Origin: Amycolatopsis australiensis | GTDB taxonomy: Bacteria > Actinomycetota > Actinomycetes > Mycobacteriales > Pseudonocardiaceae | Assembly: GCF_900119165.1 (NCBI RefSeq) | Contig: NZ_FPJG01000006.1 | Coordinates: forward strand, 3,534,001-3,598,000 | Reading direction: 5' to 3' | Length of the DNA stretch: 64,000 nucleotides | Shown here: positions 46,284 to 54,486 of the stretch, piece by piece | Layout: every line of letters starts with the position of its first letter | How positions within the stretch are numbered: the stretch's first letter is position 1 | Notes under the pieces: generated by a model | The model's input: the letters and a program-made list of their open reading frames with translations, nothing else | Databases searched by the model: none | What the model was told of the DNA's origin: nothing | Position numbers and translations under genes: made by a program

Positions 46284-47327
46284 TCAGCCTGCCGCAGTGT
46301 CCTCGCTCACGGCCTCCGTCGCCGCCGCGGCGGCGCGCTTGGCCTGCGTGGTCCGCACCGCGCTCGCCGCGAAGTAGGTGAGCAGCTCGGCGATCTCGAC
46401 CGGGTCGTCCAGCTGCGGGCAGTGCCCCCAGTCCTCGCGCACCAGCAGCCTGCTGTGCGGCACGAGCGTGTGCAGCTGCCGCCCGGACGCGGCGGTGACG
46501 AGCTTGTCCTTCCCGCACGCGACGACCAGCAGCGGCACCTCGACCGAGTCGAGCCGGTAGGCGTCGGCGAGCTCGGCGACGAGCTGCCGGGCCTGTTCGA
46601 GCCGGGTCTTCGTCGAGCGGTAGTCGGGGAACAGCGCCGTGAAGCGCTGCACCTGCACCGCGTCGGCGAGGCTCGAGTCGGCGTAGAGCAGCCGCGGGAC
46701 GACCTGCTCGGCGACCTTGCGCACCAGGAACCCGGGCACGGGAACGGGCAGCGCCGAGTACAGCCGCAACGGCAGCGGGTAACGCGCCACGGTCCGGATC
46801 AGCCACGAGTCGACGAACCCGGGCGCGGCGATCGAGACGACCCCGGAGATCGGCAGCCTGCCGTTCTGGGCCGCGCGCAGGCTCATGGTGCCGCCGAGGG
46901 AGTTGCCGGCCAGCACGACCGAGCCGAGCACGGCCTGCTCGCGGATGACGGCGGTGGTGAACGCGTCGAGCTGCGGCAGCATCGGGCCGGGCCGCAGCGG
47001 CTGCGCGTCCCCGAACCCGGGCAGATCGACCGCGACCGCCGGGATCCCGGCGGCCGCGAGCTGCTCGAGGGCGGGGCGCCAGGTGTCGGCGCTGTCGCAG
47101 TAGCCGTGCAGGAGCACCAGCCGCGGCGCGGTGGGCCGGACGTGCGGCGCGGCCGCCCGGCGGCGCCGGGCCCGGCGGGGCACCTCCGGTTCGGGGGCGG
47201 TGCCGCCGACCTCGAGCACCCGGGTGCGGACGCCGGCGTAGCGCCGGAAGGAGACCCGGACGGGATCCGGGTCACTGCTGGACCGGCCGCCCGGTCCAGC
47301 CGAGGCGGGCCGCTTCGTCGCGGTCAT
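46284..47327 (-). CDS. Alpha/beta hydrolase
   Basis: 347 residues. The oxyanion motif LLHGYCDSADTW, nucleophile elbow GNSLGG, an acidic residue after VACGKDKLV, and His in EDWGHCPQ complete an alpha/beta-hydrolase triad. The first 70 residues are basic and disordered ([12 protein letters not shown]), and an Ala-rich tail ends the chain. The region between nucleophile and acid forms a large cap. Substrate unknown. Its 137-bp upstream region is comparatively A/T-rich and contains two GTTTTGGT direct repeats. Confidence 0.87.
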   Translation of the reverse strand: MTATKRPASAGPGGRSSSDPDPVRVSFRRYAGVRTRVLEVGGTAPEPEVPRRARRRRAAAPHVRPTAPRLVLLHGYCDSADTWRPALEQLAAAGIPAVAVDLPGFGDAQPLRPGPMLPQLDAFTTAVIREQAVLGSVVLAGNSLGGTMSLRAAQNGRLPISGVVSIAAPGFVDSWLIRTVARYPLPLRLYSALPVPVPGFLVRKVAEQVVPRLLYADSSLADAVQVQRFTALFPDYRSTKTRLEQARQLVAELADAYRLDSVEVPLLVVACGKDKLVTAASGRQLHTLVPHSRLLVREDWGHCPQLDDPVEIAELLTYFAASAVRTTQAKRAAAAATEAVSEDTAAG

Positions 47328-47464
47328 GACTACAGATTAGCTTGCCAGCATTGGGTTTTGGTCGAGTTTTGGTGCTAACGACCCGGTCTCGAACTGAGTA
47401 CGTCAAAGATTCACCAAATGCCGGGCCGGGCGCAACGGGAACGTCCGCCCAGCTCAGCACCGGT

Positions 47465-48430
47465 CTAGCGGGTGAAGACGATCTTCCCGGCGGTGTCGCC
47501 GTCGAGCATCGCCCGGAAGCCGTTAGGGGCCTCGGATAGGGGGAGCTCGGCGCCGATCTGGGGCCGGACGCCGGTCAGATCGAGGTAGGCGAGCAGATCC
47601 GCCAGCTCGTCGCGGGTGCCCATGGTCGAGCCGGAGACGCGCAGCTGGAGGAAGAAGACGCGCTGCAGCTCGGCACCCGCGTCGGGGCCGCTGGTCGAGC
47701 CGGAGACGACGATGATGCCGCCCGGCTTGAGCGACTTCACCGAGTGCGACCAGGTTGCCTTGCCGACCGTCTCGAACACGGCGTCGACGCGCTCGGGCAG
47801 CCGTGCGCCGGACTCGAAGGCCTGGTGCGCGCCGAGGCGCTCGGCGAGCGCGCGCTTCTCCTCGGTGCGGCCGGTCACCCAGACCCGGAACCCGGCCGCG
47901 CGGCCGAGCTGCACCAGCGCCGTCGAGACGCCGCCGGAGGCGCCCTGCACGAGCATCGTCTGGCCCGGCCGCAGGCCCGACTTCACGAAGAGCATCCGGT
48001 AGGCGGTCAGCCAGGCCGTGCCCATGGTGGCGGCTTCGGCGAAGCTCAGCGCGGCGGGCTTCGGCACGACGTTGCGGGCCGGCACGACGACCTGGTCGGC
48101 GAAGGTGCCCTGGTACTTCTCGGTGAGCAACGTGCGCTTCGGGTCCAGGGTGTCGTCGCCCTGCCAGCCCGGCGCGTTGATCACCGAGTGGATCACGACC
48201 TCGGAGCCGTCGTCGAGGGTGCCGGCGCCGTCGCAGCCGAGGATCATCGGGAACTGCTCCGGCTTGATGCCGACGCCCCGGAGGGTCCAGAGGTCGTGCA
48301 TGTTGAGGCTGGCCGCCTTGACGTGCACGCGGACCCAGCCGTCCGGCACGTCGGGTTCGGGGCGCTCGCCCACGACGAGCGAGTCCAGCGGGCTTTCGGC
48401 GTTGGGTTCCTGCGCGTACACGGCGAACAT
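47465..48430 (-). CDS. Zinc-binding dehydrogenase / quinone-oxidoreductase-like MDR protein
   Basis: 321 residues, medium-chain dehydrogenase/reductase. The GroES-like N-terminal half includes LGCDGAGTLDDGSEVV; the Rossmann half has LVQGASGGVSTALVQLGRAAG (NADPH-binding, about 155-175). The structural-zinc cysteines are absent, as in the QOR/zeta-crystallin branch. ATG 48430; a TTG three codons upstream is possible. Function unspecified. Confidence 0.88.
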   Translation of the reverse strand: MFAVYAQEPNAESPLDSLVVGERPEPDVPDGWVRVHVKAASLNMHDLWTLRGVGIKPEQFPMILGCDGAGTLDDGSEVVIHSVINAPGWQGDDTLDPKRTLLTEKYQGTFADQVVVPARNVVPKPAALSFAEAATMGTAWLTAYRMLFVKSGLRPGQTMLVQGASGGVSTALVQLGRAAGFRVWVTGRTEEKRALAERLGAHQAFESGARLPERVDAVFETVGKATWSHSVKSLKPGGIIVVSGSTSGPDAGAELQRVFFLQLRVSGSTMGTRDELADLLAYLDLTGVRPQIGAELPLSEAPNGFRAMLDGDTAGKIVFTR

Positions 48431-48489
48431 GCCTCGCAACGTACCTCCCCTGCGGCGCGCGGGCAGCAGGGCGCGCGTAGGCTCACACC

Positions 48490-48693
48490 GTGTTCAACGG
48501 GCTTGCCGACTGGTGGGACGGGGTCGAGCTGTGGCTCGCCCAGGCGTGGTTCCCGGTCCAGTTCGTGCTGGTCATGGTGGTCGTCGTGCCACTGTGCCTG
48601 GTCGCGGCGTGGGTGCTGGACAAGCTCGTCGGGCTCTTCGCCCGCCGCCTCGCTCCGGGGCGTGACGACGACCGCACCGACACCTCGTCCTAG
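48490..48693 (+). CDS. Small single-pass membrane protein
   Basis: 67 residues from GTG 48490, with one strong hydrophobic segment (about 22-45, PVQFVLVMVVVVPLCLVAAWVL) and a basic/acidic cytoplasmic tail. Not recognised as a named family. Eleven bases separate its stop from the ribonuclease ATG, and the same residue start (MFN) occurs in both, so the three-gene set may be one operon. A partner role for secretion or membrane anchoring of the RNase is speculation. Confidence 0.6.
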   Translation: MFNGLADWWDGVELWLAQAWFPVQFVLVMVVVVPLCLVAAWVLDKLVGLFARRLAPGRDDDRTDTSS

Positions 48694-48704
48694 GCTGGCG
48701 CACC

Positions 48705-49169
48705 ATGTTCAACCGAAGGCGGATCACCGCCGCGCTGATCGGGCTCCTCGTGCTGGTGCTGGGGGGCTGGCTGGTCAAGGACGTCCTCAGCGGCGGCTCA
48801 CCGTCGTCGCCCGCGCCGGGCACCTCGGCGAGTGCCACCGCGCCCGCCAAGGGCGGCGCCGCCGTGCCGGGCGCGGACTCCGGGCTGCCGGTGAAGGCGC
48901 TTTCCGCGCTGCCGCCGCAGGCCACGGACACGTGGAAGCTCATCGAAAAGGGCGGCCCGTACCCGTATCCGCGCAACGACGACGTCGTGTTCGAAAACCG
49001 GGAGAAACGCCTGCCCGCCAAGAAGTCCGGCTACTACCACGAGTACACCGTGAAGACGCCGGGCAGCCCGGACCGCGGCGCGCGCCGGCTGATCACGGGC
49101 GCGGCGCACGAGCTGTACTACACCGGCGACCACTACGCGTCGTTCGTCGTCGTGGACCCGGCCCGATGA
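48705..49169 (+). CDS. Barnase-like (N1/T1 family) guanyl ribonuclease, exported
   Basis: 154 residues. Signal anchor/signal peptide 1-30, a Ser/Ala/Pro linker 31-60, then an RNase N1 domain. The catalytic acid Glu113 (YYHEYTV), arginines 127-128 (GARRLI) and His143 (TGDHYASF) align with Glu73, Arg87 and His102 of barnase. The final residues VVVDPAR overlap the barstar start (ATGA), so toxin and inhibitor are translationally coupled. Confidence 0.92.
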   Translation: MFNRRRITAALIGLLVLVLGGWLVKDVLSGGSPSSPAPGTSASATAPAKGGAAVPGADSGLPVKALSALPPQATDTWKLIEKGGPYPYPRNDDVVFENREKRLPAKKSGYYHEYTVKTPGSPDRGARRLITGAAHELYYTGDHYASFVVVDPAR

Positions 49170-49534
49170 GCGCCTCGGAGCAGGCGAAGGCCGCCGCGGA
49201 ACAGGCCTTCGCCAGGGGCGCGTACCCGCACCTGGTCAACTCGCGCCCGACCGTCGACAAGGCGAGCACGCTCAGCGCGTTCGCCGACGCACTGTCCTTT
49301 CCGGACTACTTCGGGCACAACCTCGACGCGCTGTACGACTGCCTGACCGACCTTTCGTGGCTGCCGCCGGGGGAGCACGTGCTGATCTGGCCGGGCTCGG
49401 AGGCGCTGCGCAAGGCCGAACCGAAGACGTACCTCGCGATCCGCAGCGTGCTGTCGGACGCGCAGCGCGCGCTGGGGCCGAGCGGCCGCAGCGCCGGCTC
49501 GTGGCGGCTCACGGTCGTGCTGCCGGACGCCTGA
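49166..49534 (+). CDS. Barstar family ribonuclease inhibitor
   Basis: 122 residues. FPDYFGHNLDALYDCLTDLSWL (about residues 45-66) is the barstar hallmark, including the acidic residues that fill the RNase active site. ATG 49166 overlaps the stop of the RNase, as expected for an immunity gene. Keeps the producing cell safe from its own RNase before export. Its 3' end overlaps a convergent Lrp/AsnC relic by 26 bp. Confidence 0.93.
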   Translation: MSASEQAKAAAEQAFARGAYPHLVNSRPTVDKASTLSAFADALSFPDYFGHNLDALYDCLTDLSWLPPGEHVLIWPGSEALRKAEPKTYLAIRSVLSDAQRALGPSGRSAGSWRLTVVLPDA

Positions 49535-49750
49535 GCGGCGTCCCCGCGCGCTTGACCGTGCGGATCACCGGAGCGCTTTCGAGGCTCTGCACGCCGGGGA
49601 GCCCGGCGACGCGGCCGGTGAGGTACCGGTAGAGGTCGCGGCCGTCGCGGCAGTTCACCATCGCCGTGAGGTTCGTGGTGCCCGTGGTGGCGACGGCGAA
49701 CGACGTCTCCGGGTGGCTCGCCAGCGTTTCGCCGGCTCCGGCCAGGGGAC
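49509..49750 (-). pseudogene. Truncated Lrp/AsnC regulator (RAM domain relic)
   Basis: The minus strand encodes about 79 residues matching the C-terminal ligand-binding RAM domain of Lrp/AsnC regulators (HPETSFAVATTGTTNLTAMV, DLYRYLTGRVAGLPGVQ, IRTVKRAG). The N-terminal helix-turn-helix half (about 70 residues) is absent. Directly upstream lies the composite repeat (49766-49881), then an unrelated gene. No start codon of its own is evident, so it is best read as a gene remnant. Confidence 0.75.
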
Positions 49751-49765
49751 TCCGGTGCCGGCTTG

Positions 49766-49881
49766 AGCGCCCCAAGGCGGCCTTCGGTGCGTGTGACGCA
49801 CCCAAGGTGGCCATGTCGCCACCGCCGCCCTCAGCGCGGGCGTTCGCGCCGCAGCGTCAGTCAGCGCACCCAAGGCCGCCC
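49766..49881. repeat. Second copy of the composite intergenic repeat
   Basis: Contains AAGGCGGCCTTCGGTGCGT, GTG loop, ACGCACCCAAGG, then CACCGCCGCCCTCAGCG, the hairpin GGCG-TTCG-CGCC, GCAGCG and CGCACCCAAGGCCGCC. This is the same module order as 3852-4004, 46 kb away. It sits exactly where the missing 5' half of the Lrp gene should be. Confidence 0.82.
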
Positions 49882-49890
49882 TCGGGCGGG

Positions 49891-50664
49891 TCAGTCCTGC
49901 GGGACCCAGTTCGGCTTGCGCTTCTGCGCGAACGCCAGGATCCCCTCCTGGCCTTCCTCACTGGCGAAGAACTTCGCCGACAGCGCCAGCATGTCCTCGA
50001 AGCCCTCCGACGGTGTCGCCGGGCGGGGGCGGCTCAGCAGCGCCTTCGTCTCCGCCAGTGCCTTCGGGCCGCCCGCCGCCAGTGCCTTGACGTACCGGGC
50101 CACCTCGGTGTCCAGTTCCGCGGCCGGGACCGCCGAGTTTAGCAGGCCGATCTCCACCGCGCGGCGGGCGTCGAACGTGTCGCCCGTCAGGAACAGCTCG
50201 TGGGCCGCGCGGGGGTTCAGGCGCGGCAGGACCGTCAGCGAAATGACCGCCGGGACCACGCCGATGCGGACCTCCGAAAACGCGAACGTCGCCTCCGGGA
50301 CCGCCACCGCGATGTCGCACGCCGCCACCATGCCGATGCCGCCGGCGCGGGCCGGGCCCGCCAGGCGGGCCACCACCGGCTTCGGGCTGGTCCACAGCTG
50401 GTCGAGGATCTTCGGGAACTCGTTCACGCCCTGGTCGCCCGCGCCGGCGCCGCGGGCCTCCTTGAGGTCCATGCCCGCGCAGAACACCGGCCCCGTGTGG
50501 GTGAGCACGATCACGCGCACCGCGTCGTCGGCGGCCGCCGCGGCCAGGGCCGAAGACAGCTCGCCGCGCAGCTGCGCCGACAGCGCGTTGCGGTTGTGCG
50601 GGGAGTCCAGGGTGATCGTGGCGGTGCCGCCCACCACGTCGTAGTGCACCAGTTCGTCAGCCAT
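49891..50664 (-). CDS. Enoyl-CoA hydratase/isomerase family protein
   Basis: 257-residue crotonase-fold protein. Oxyanion-hole loops: SPHNRNALS with FCAGMDLKEA (about 60-70), and AGPARAGGIGMVAACDIAVA (about 103-122). The position of the usual first catalytic Glu is occupied by Gly-Ile-Gly-Met, and the second (about Glu139) by the EVRIGVVPA region, so it may be a hydratase, isomerase or other crotonase enzyme. Start ATG 50664. It lies behind the sulfate operon but is probably separately functioning. Confidence 0.87.
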   Translation of the reverse strand: MADELVHYDVVGGTATITLDSPHNRNALSAQLRGELSSALAAAAADDAVRVIVLTHTGPVFCAGMDLKEARGAGAGDQGVNEFPKILDQLWTSPKPVVARLAGPARAGGIGMVAACDIAVAVPEATFAFSEVRIGVVPAVISLTVLPRLNPRAAHELFLTGDTFDARRAVEIGLLNSAVPAAELDTEVARYVKALAAGGPKALAETKALLSRPRPATPSEGFEDMLALSAKFFASEEGQEGILAFAQKRKPNWVPQD

Positions 50665-50717
50665 GCCGACACCCTTGCACACTCCCCGCCACCGCGGCCG
50701 CTCAGCCGATCACGCTG

Positions 50718-51455
50718 TCAGGCGTACTGACGGAGCAACGCGCTGACCGCGGCGGCGTACCGGCTGATGACCACGTCGGCGACGCGCGGGTCGTCAGCGA
50801 GCGGTGCCGCGACGAACGCGCGAGGGTCGGCTTCGCGGGCCAGCCGGGCGATCCGGTCCGGCAGCAGGCCCGGCGCGAGGAACCACGACGCCACGATCAA
50901 GTGACGCGCCCCGCGGGCCCGCAGCCGCGCGGCCGCCGCCGGGATGTCCGGCTGGGCCGCGCTGGCGAACGTCTCGCTCACCGGGAGCCCGAGCCGGGCT
51001 TCCCACCTCGCCGCGAGCGCGGCGACGACCGCGTTCGCGGCCGCGTTCGACGAGCCCACCGCGCTGACCAGCACGCCCGTGCCGCGGCGGCGGGGCGCGG
51101 CGGCCAGCCGGTCCAGCGCCACCGCTTCCAGCGCCGGGTCCGCGCCCAGTACCTCCGCCGTCCGCACGACGAAGCCCGGGCACGCGGAGACGACTTCCTC
51201 GATCAGGGCGGGCAGGTCGACCCGCGCGTGGAACGCGCTGCCCAACAGCAGCGGCACCACGACCGCCGTCCGGTGCCCGGCCGTGTACAGCTCCCGCAGC
51301 ACGTCGGTGACCCGCGGTTCGGAAAGGTCCAGGAAGGACTCGTGGACCGGCACGCCCGGTGCCTGCGCGCGCACGACGTCGACCAGCGCCCGCACGGTCG
51401 CCGCCGAGCGGGGGTCACGGCTGCCGTGCGCGACGGCCACCAGGGGCGGGGTCAC
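50718..51455 (-). CDS. Sirohydrochlorin chelatase (CbiX/SirB family)
   Basis: 245 residues with two tandem CbiX repeats. The first has AHGSRDP (metal-binding His10) and VVVPLLLGSAFHARVDLP (second His). It inserts iron into sirohydrochlorin to give siroheme, the cofactor of the sulfite reductase at the head of the same operon. The GTG start at 51455 overlaps the cysN stop. The operon context favours ferrochelation rather than cobalt insertion. Confidence 0.92.
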   Translation of the reverse strand: MTPPLVAVAHGSRDPRSAATVRALVDVVRAQAPGVPVHESFLDLSEPRVTDVLRELYTAGHRTAVVVPLLLGSAFHARVDLPALIEEVVSACPGFVVRTAEVLGADPALEAVALDRLAAAPRRRGTGVLVSAVGSSNAAANAVVAALAARWEARLGLPVSETFASAAQPDIPAAAARLRARGARHLIVASWFLAPGLLPDRIARLAREADPRAFVAAPLADDPRVADVVISRYAAAVSALLRQYA

Positions 51456-52714
51456 GAGAAGCGCTCACCCACCAGGCCCGCGGCGAGCGTGTCGCCGTCC
51501 TTGGGGTCGATCACCAGGAACGCGCCGGTGCGCGGGCTGACGCCGTAGTCGTCGACCCCCAGCTCCTCGGCCAGCCGCAGCGTGACGCGGCCGATGTCGT
51601 TGAGCTCCAGCGACGCCGGCGAGTCCACACTGGACAGTGTCTGCTCGTCGAACCGCGCGTGCAGCTCGTCCACCAGCGCCTGCACCGTGCGGGTGCCGTG
51701 CTTGACCAGCACGCGCGCGCCCGGCTTGAGCGGCTTCGACGACAGCCAGCACAGCGTGCCGGTGATCTCGTCGGTGATCCGCGGCGGGGCGTCCGCGGCG
51801 GCGATCAGGTCGCCGCGGGAGATGTCGATGTCGTCGGTGAGCAGCAGCGTCACCGACGTTCCGGCCCCGGCCTCGGCCAGCGGGCCGTCGGCGGTGTCGA
51901 TGCGCTCGACCCGGCTGCGGATGCCCTGCGGCAGCACGACGATCTCGTCGCCGGGCCGGACCGTGCCGGCCGCGATCTGGCCCGCGTAGCCGCGGTAGTC
52001 CGGGTACTCCGGCGTGCGCGGCCGGATGACGTACTGCACCGGGAACCGCAGCGCCGAGTCGTGCGGGTCGGGCGCGACCGGGACCTCTTCCAGGTGCTCC
52101 AGCAGGCTGGGGCCGGAGTACCACGGCGTCCGCTCCGAACGCGTGGCGACGTTGTCGCCCTCCAGCGCCGAAACCGGGATCGCGAGGACCGAACCGCGCT
52201 GGTAGCCCAGCGATTCCGCGTGCGCGGCGAACTCCTCGGCGATCACCGTGAACGTCGCTTCGTCGTAGCCGACCAGGTCGATCTTGTTCACCGCCAGCAC
52301 CAGCTGCGGCACGCCCAGCAGCGCCAGCACGGCCGCGTGCCGCCGGGTCTGCTCGATGACGCCCTTGCGCGCGTCGACCAGCAGCACGGCCAGCTGCGCG
52401 GTGGAGGCGCCGGTCACCGTGTTGCGCGTGTACTGCACGTGCCCCGGCGTGTCGGCTAGCACGAACGACCGCTTCGGCGTGGCGAAGTAGCGGTAGGCGA
52501 CGTCGATGGTGATGCCCTGCTCGCGCTCCGAGCGCAGGCCGTCGACCAGCAGCGAAAGGTCCGGTGTGGACAGTCCCTTGTCGACGGACGCGCGGGTGAC
52601 GGCGTCGAGCTGGTCGGCGAGCACCGACTTCGTGTCGTACAGCAGCCGCCCGACGAGCGTCGACTTGCCGTCGTCCACGCTCCCGGCGGTGGCCAGGCGC
52701 AGCAGCGAACTCAT
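51452..52714 (-). CDS. cysN: Sulfate adenylyltransferase large subunit (GTPase)
   Basis: 420 residues. EF-Tu-like G domain: GSVDDGKSTLVGRLL, DTPGHVQYTRN, NKIDLVGYD. Domains II and III are complete. No APS-kinase (CysC) domain is fused, unlike mycobacterial CysNC, which fits an APS rather than PAPS route. GTP hydrolysis drives APS formation by CysD. The ATG at 52714 shares one base with the cysD stop (TGATG). Confidence 0.96.
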   Translation of the reverse strand: MSSLLRLATAGSVDDGKSTLVGRLLYDTKSVLADQLDAVTRASVDKGLSTPDLSLLVDGLRSEREQGITIDVAYRYFATPKRSFVLADTPGHVQYTRNTVTGASTAQLAVLLVDARKGVIEQTRRHAAVLALLGVPQLVLAVNKIDLVGYDEATFTVIAEEFAAHAESLGYQRGSVLAIPVSALEGDNVATRSERTPWYSGPSLLEHLEEVPVAPDPHDSALRFPVQYVIRPRTPEYPDYRGYAGQIAAGTVRPGDEIVVLPQGIRSRVERIDTADGPLAEAGAGTSVTLLLTDDIDISRGDLIAAADAPPRITDEITGTLCWLSSKPLKPGARVLVKHGTRTVQALVDELHARFDEQTLSSVDSPASLELNDIGRVTLRLAEELGVDDYGVSPRTGAFLVIDPKDGDTLAAGLVGERFS

Positions 52715-53634
52715 CAGAAGTACCCCTCACGCTTGCGGTCTTCCATGGCCGCTTCGGACATCCGGTCGTCGGCGCGGGTGGCGCCGCGCTCGGTGAGCCG
52801 GGACGCCGACACCTCGGCGATGACCTCTTCGACGGTGGTGGCGGTGGATTCGACCGCGCCGGTGCACGAGCCGTCGCCGACGGTCCGGTAGCGGACGCTC
52901 AGCTCGTGGATCTCCTCGTCCGGCCGCGGGCCGAACCACGGGCCCTCGGTGAGCCACATGCCGTCGCGGCGGAACACCTTCCGCTTGTGCGCGTAGTAGA
53001 TCGACGGCAGCTCGACCTTCTCGCGCGCGATGTAGTTCCAGACGTCGGCCTCGGTCCAGTTGGACAGCGGGAACACGCGGACCTGCTCGCCCGGGCGGTG
53101 CCGTCCGTTGTAGAGGTTCCACAGCTCGGGCCGCTGCCGTCGCGGCTCCCACTGGCCGAAGGCGTTGCGGAGGCTGAAGATCCGCTCCTTCGCCCGGGCC
53201 CGCTCCTCGTCGCGGCGGCCGCCGCCGAAGACGGCGTCGAACTTGTGCTCGGCGATCGTGTCGAGCAGCGGCGTGGTCTGCAGCGGGTTGCGCATCCCGT
53301 CCGCGCGCTCTTCGAGACGCCCGTCGTCGATCCAGTCCTGGACCTTCGCGACGACCAGGCGCAGCCCGTGCCGTTCGACGACGCGGTCGCGGAACTCGAT
53401 GACCTCGTCGAAGTTGTGCCCGGTGTCCACGTGCAGCAGCGGGAACGGCACCGGCGCCGGCCAGAACGCCTTGATCGCCAGGTGCAGCAGCAGTGTCGAG
53501 TCCTTGCCGCCGGAGAACAGGATCACCGGCCGGTCGAACTCGCCCGCCACCTCCCGGAAGATGTGGATGGCTTCGGACTCCAAAGCCGCGAGGTTGTCCT
53601 GTGCCGCATCGGTCGCGGGCTCCAAGGTCGTCAT
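52714..53634 (-). CDS. cysD: Sulfate adenylyltransferase small subunit
   Basis: 306 residues, PP-loop ATP pyrophosphatase: FSGGKDSTLLLHLA (about 40-53). It carries conserved RRDEERARAKER and FPLSNWTEADVW segments. Activates sulfate to adenosine 5'-phosphosulfate with CysN. Start ATG 53634 with GGAAGGA upstream, ten bases after cysH. Confidence 0.97.
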   Translation of the reverse strand: MTTLEPATDAAQDNLAALESEAIHIFREVAGEFDRPVILFSGGKDSTLLLHLAIKAFWPAPVPFPLLHVDTGHNFDEVIEFRDRVVERHGLRLVVAKVQDWIDDGRLEERADGMRNPLQTTPLLDTIAEHKFDAVFGGGRRDEERARAKERIFSLRNAFGQWEPRRQRPELWNLYNGRHRPGEQVRVFPLSNWTEADVWNYIAREKVELPSIYYAHKRKVFRRDGMWLTEGPWFGPRPDEEIHELSVRYRTVGDGSCTGAVESTATTVEEVIAEVSASRLTERGATRADDRMSEAAMEDRKREGYF

Positions 53635-53644
53635 ACGTCCTTCC

Positions 53645-54340
53645 TCAGCCGTGCAGTCCGCATTCGGTCTTCGACTTGCCCGCCCACCGGCCGCTGCGCG
53701 GGTCGGCGCCCGGCTCCACGCGGGCCGTGCAGGGTGCGCAGCCGATGGAGAGGTAGCCGATGGAGACCAGCGGGTTCTCGAGGATCCCGTGCTCGCGGAT
53801 GTAGCCGTTGAACTCCTCGTCGGTCCACGCCGCGATCGGGTTGACCTTCACCAGGCCGTTGCGGTCGTCCCAGGTGACGATGGGCGTGTTCGCCCGGGTC
53901 GGCGCGTCGACCCGGCGGACGCCGGTGACCCACGCCGAGTACTTCGCGAGCGTCTGGCGCAGGGGGACGACCTTGCGCAGGAAGCAGCACTGGTTCGGGT
54001 CGCGTTCGTGCAGCTTCGGGCCGTACTCCGCGTCCTGCTCGGCGACGCTCTGCGCGGCCTGGGCGTTGACGATCTTCACGTCCGGGTAGACGGTCTGCAC
54101 CGCGTCCCGCGTGCCGATCGTCTCCGGGAAGTGGTAGCCGGTCTCCAGGAAGAGCACGTCCACATCGGGCTTGACCTTGGTGGCGAGGTCGATCAGCACG
54201 GCGTCCTGCATGTTGGACGCCACGATGAAGTCGTCGCCGAAAGTGTCGGCGGTCCAGCGCAGTGCTTCTTCCGCGGTCGCGTCGGCGAGCTCCTTCGAGG
54301 CGCGCTCGGCGAGAGTCTTGTGGTCGGCGGTGGCGGTCAT
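53645..54340 (-). CDS. cysH: Adenylyl-sulfate (APS) reductase, iron-sulfur type
   Basis: 231 residues. Cys118-Cys119 and Cys201/Cys204 (CC ... CAPC) are the four ligands of the 4Fe-4S cluster that marks APS-using CysH enzymes of actinobacteria and plants; the catalytic Cys227 lies in the C-terminal ECGLH. Reduces APS to sulfite with thioredoxin. Start ATG 54340, with GGAGGT upstream and overlapping the stop of the zinc-ribbon gene. No CysC is present, consistent with APS use. Confidence 0.96.
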   Translation of the reverse strand: MTATADHKTLAERASKELADATAEEALRWTADTFGDDFIVASNMQDAVLIDLATKVKPDVDVLFLETGYHFPETIGTRDAVQTVYPDVKIVNAQAAQSVAEQDAEYGPKLHERDPNQCCFLRKVVPLRQTLAKYSAWVTGVRRVDAPTRANTPIVTWDDRNGLVKVNPIAAWTDEEFNGYIREHGILENPLVSIGYLSIGCAPCTARVEPGADPRSGRWAGKSKTECGLHG

Positions 54341-54486
54341 CGGGAAACCTCCGGGAGGGACAGGCCGAGGAACTTGACCGAGAAGACCCGGCGACAGGCC
54401 GAACACAGCCAGCCGCCGTTCTCTTCCGGCCGCAAGTCCTCGTCACCGCAATACGGGCAGTACAACGGTGTCGCTCGTTCGGTCAC
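54337..54486 (-). CDS. Small zinc-ribbon protein of the sulfate operon
   Basis: 49 residues from GTG 54486. Two CxxC pairs (CPYCGDEDL and LCSACRRVF) form a rubredoxin/zinc-ribbon-like knuckle. It overlaps the stop of the sulfite reductase gene (GTGA) and the start of cysH (ATGA), so it is translated in a coupled chain. A metal-binding or electron-carrier accessory role for sulfite reductase or CysH is plausible but unproven. Confidence 0.85.
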   Translation of the reverse strand: MTERATPLYCPYCGDEDLRPEENGGWLCSACRRVFSVKFLGLSLPEVSR

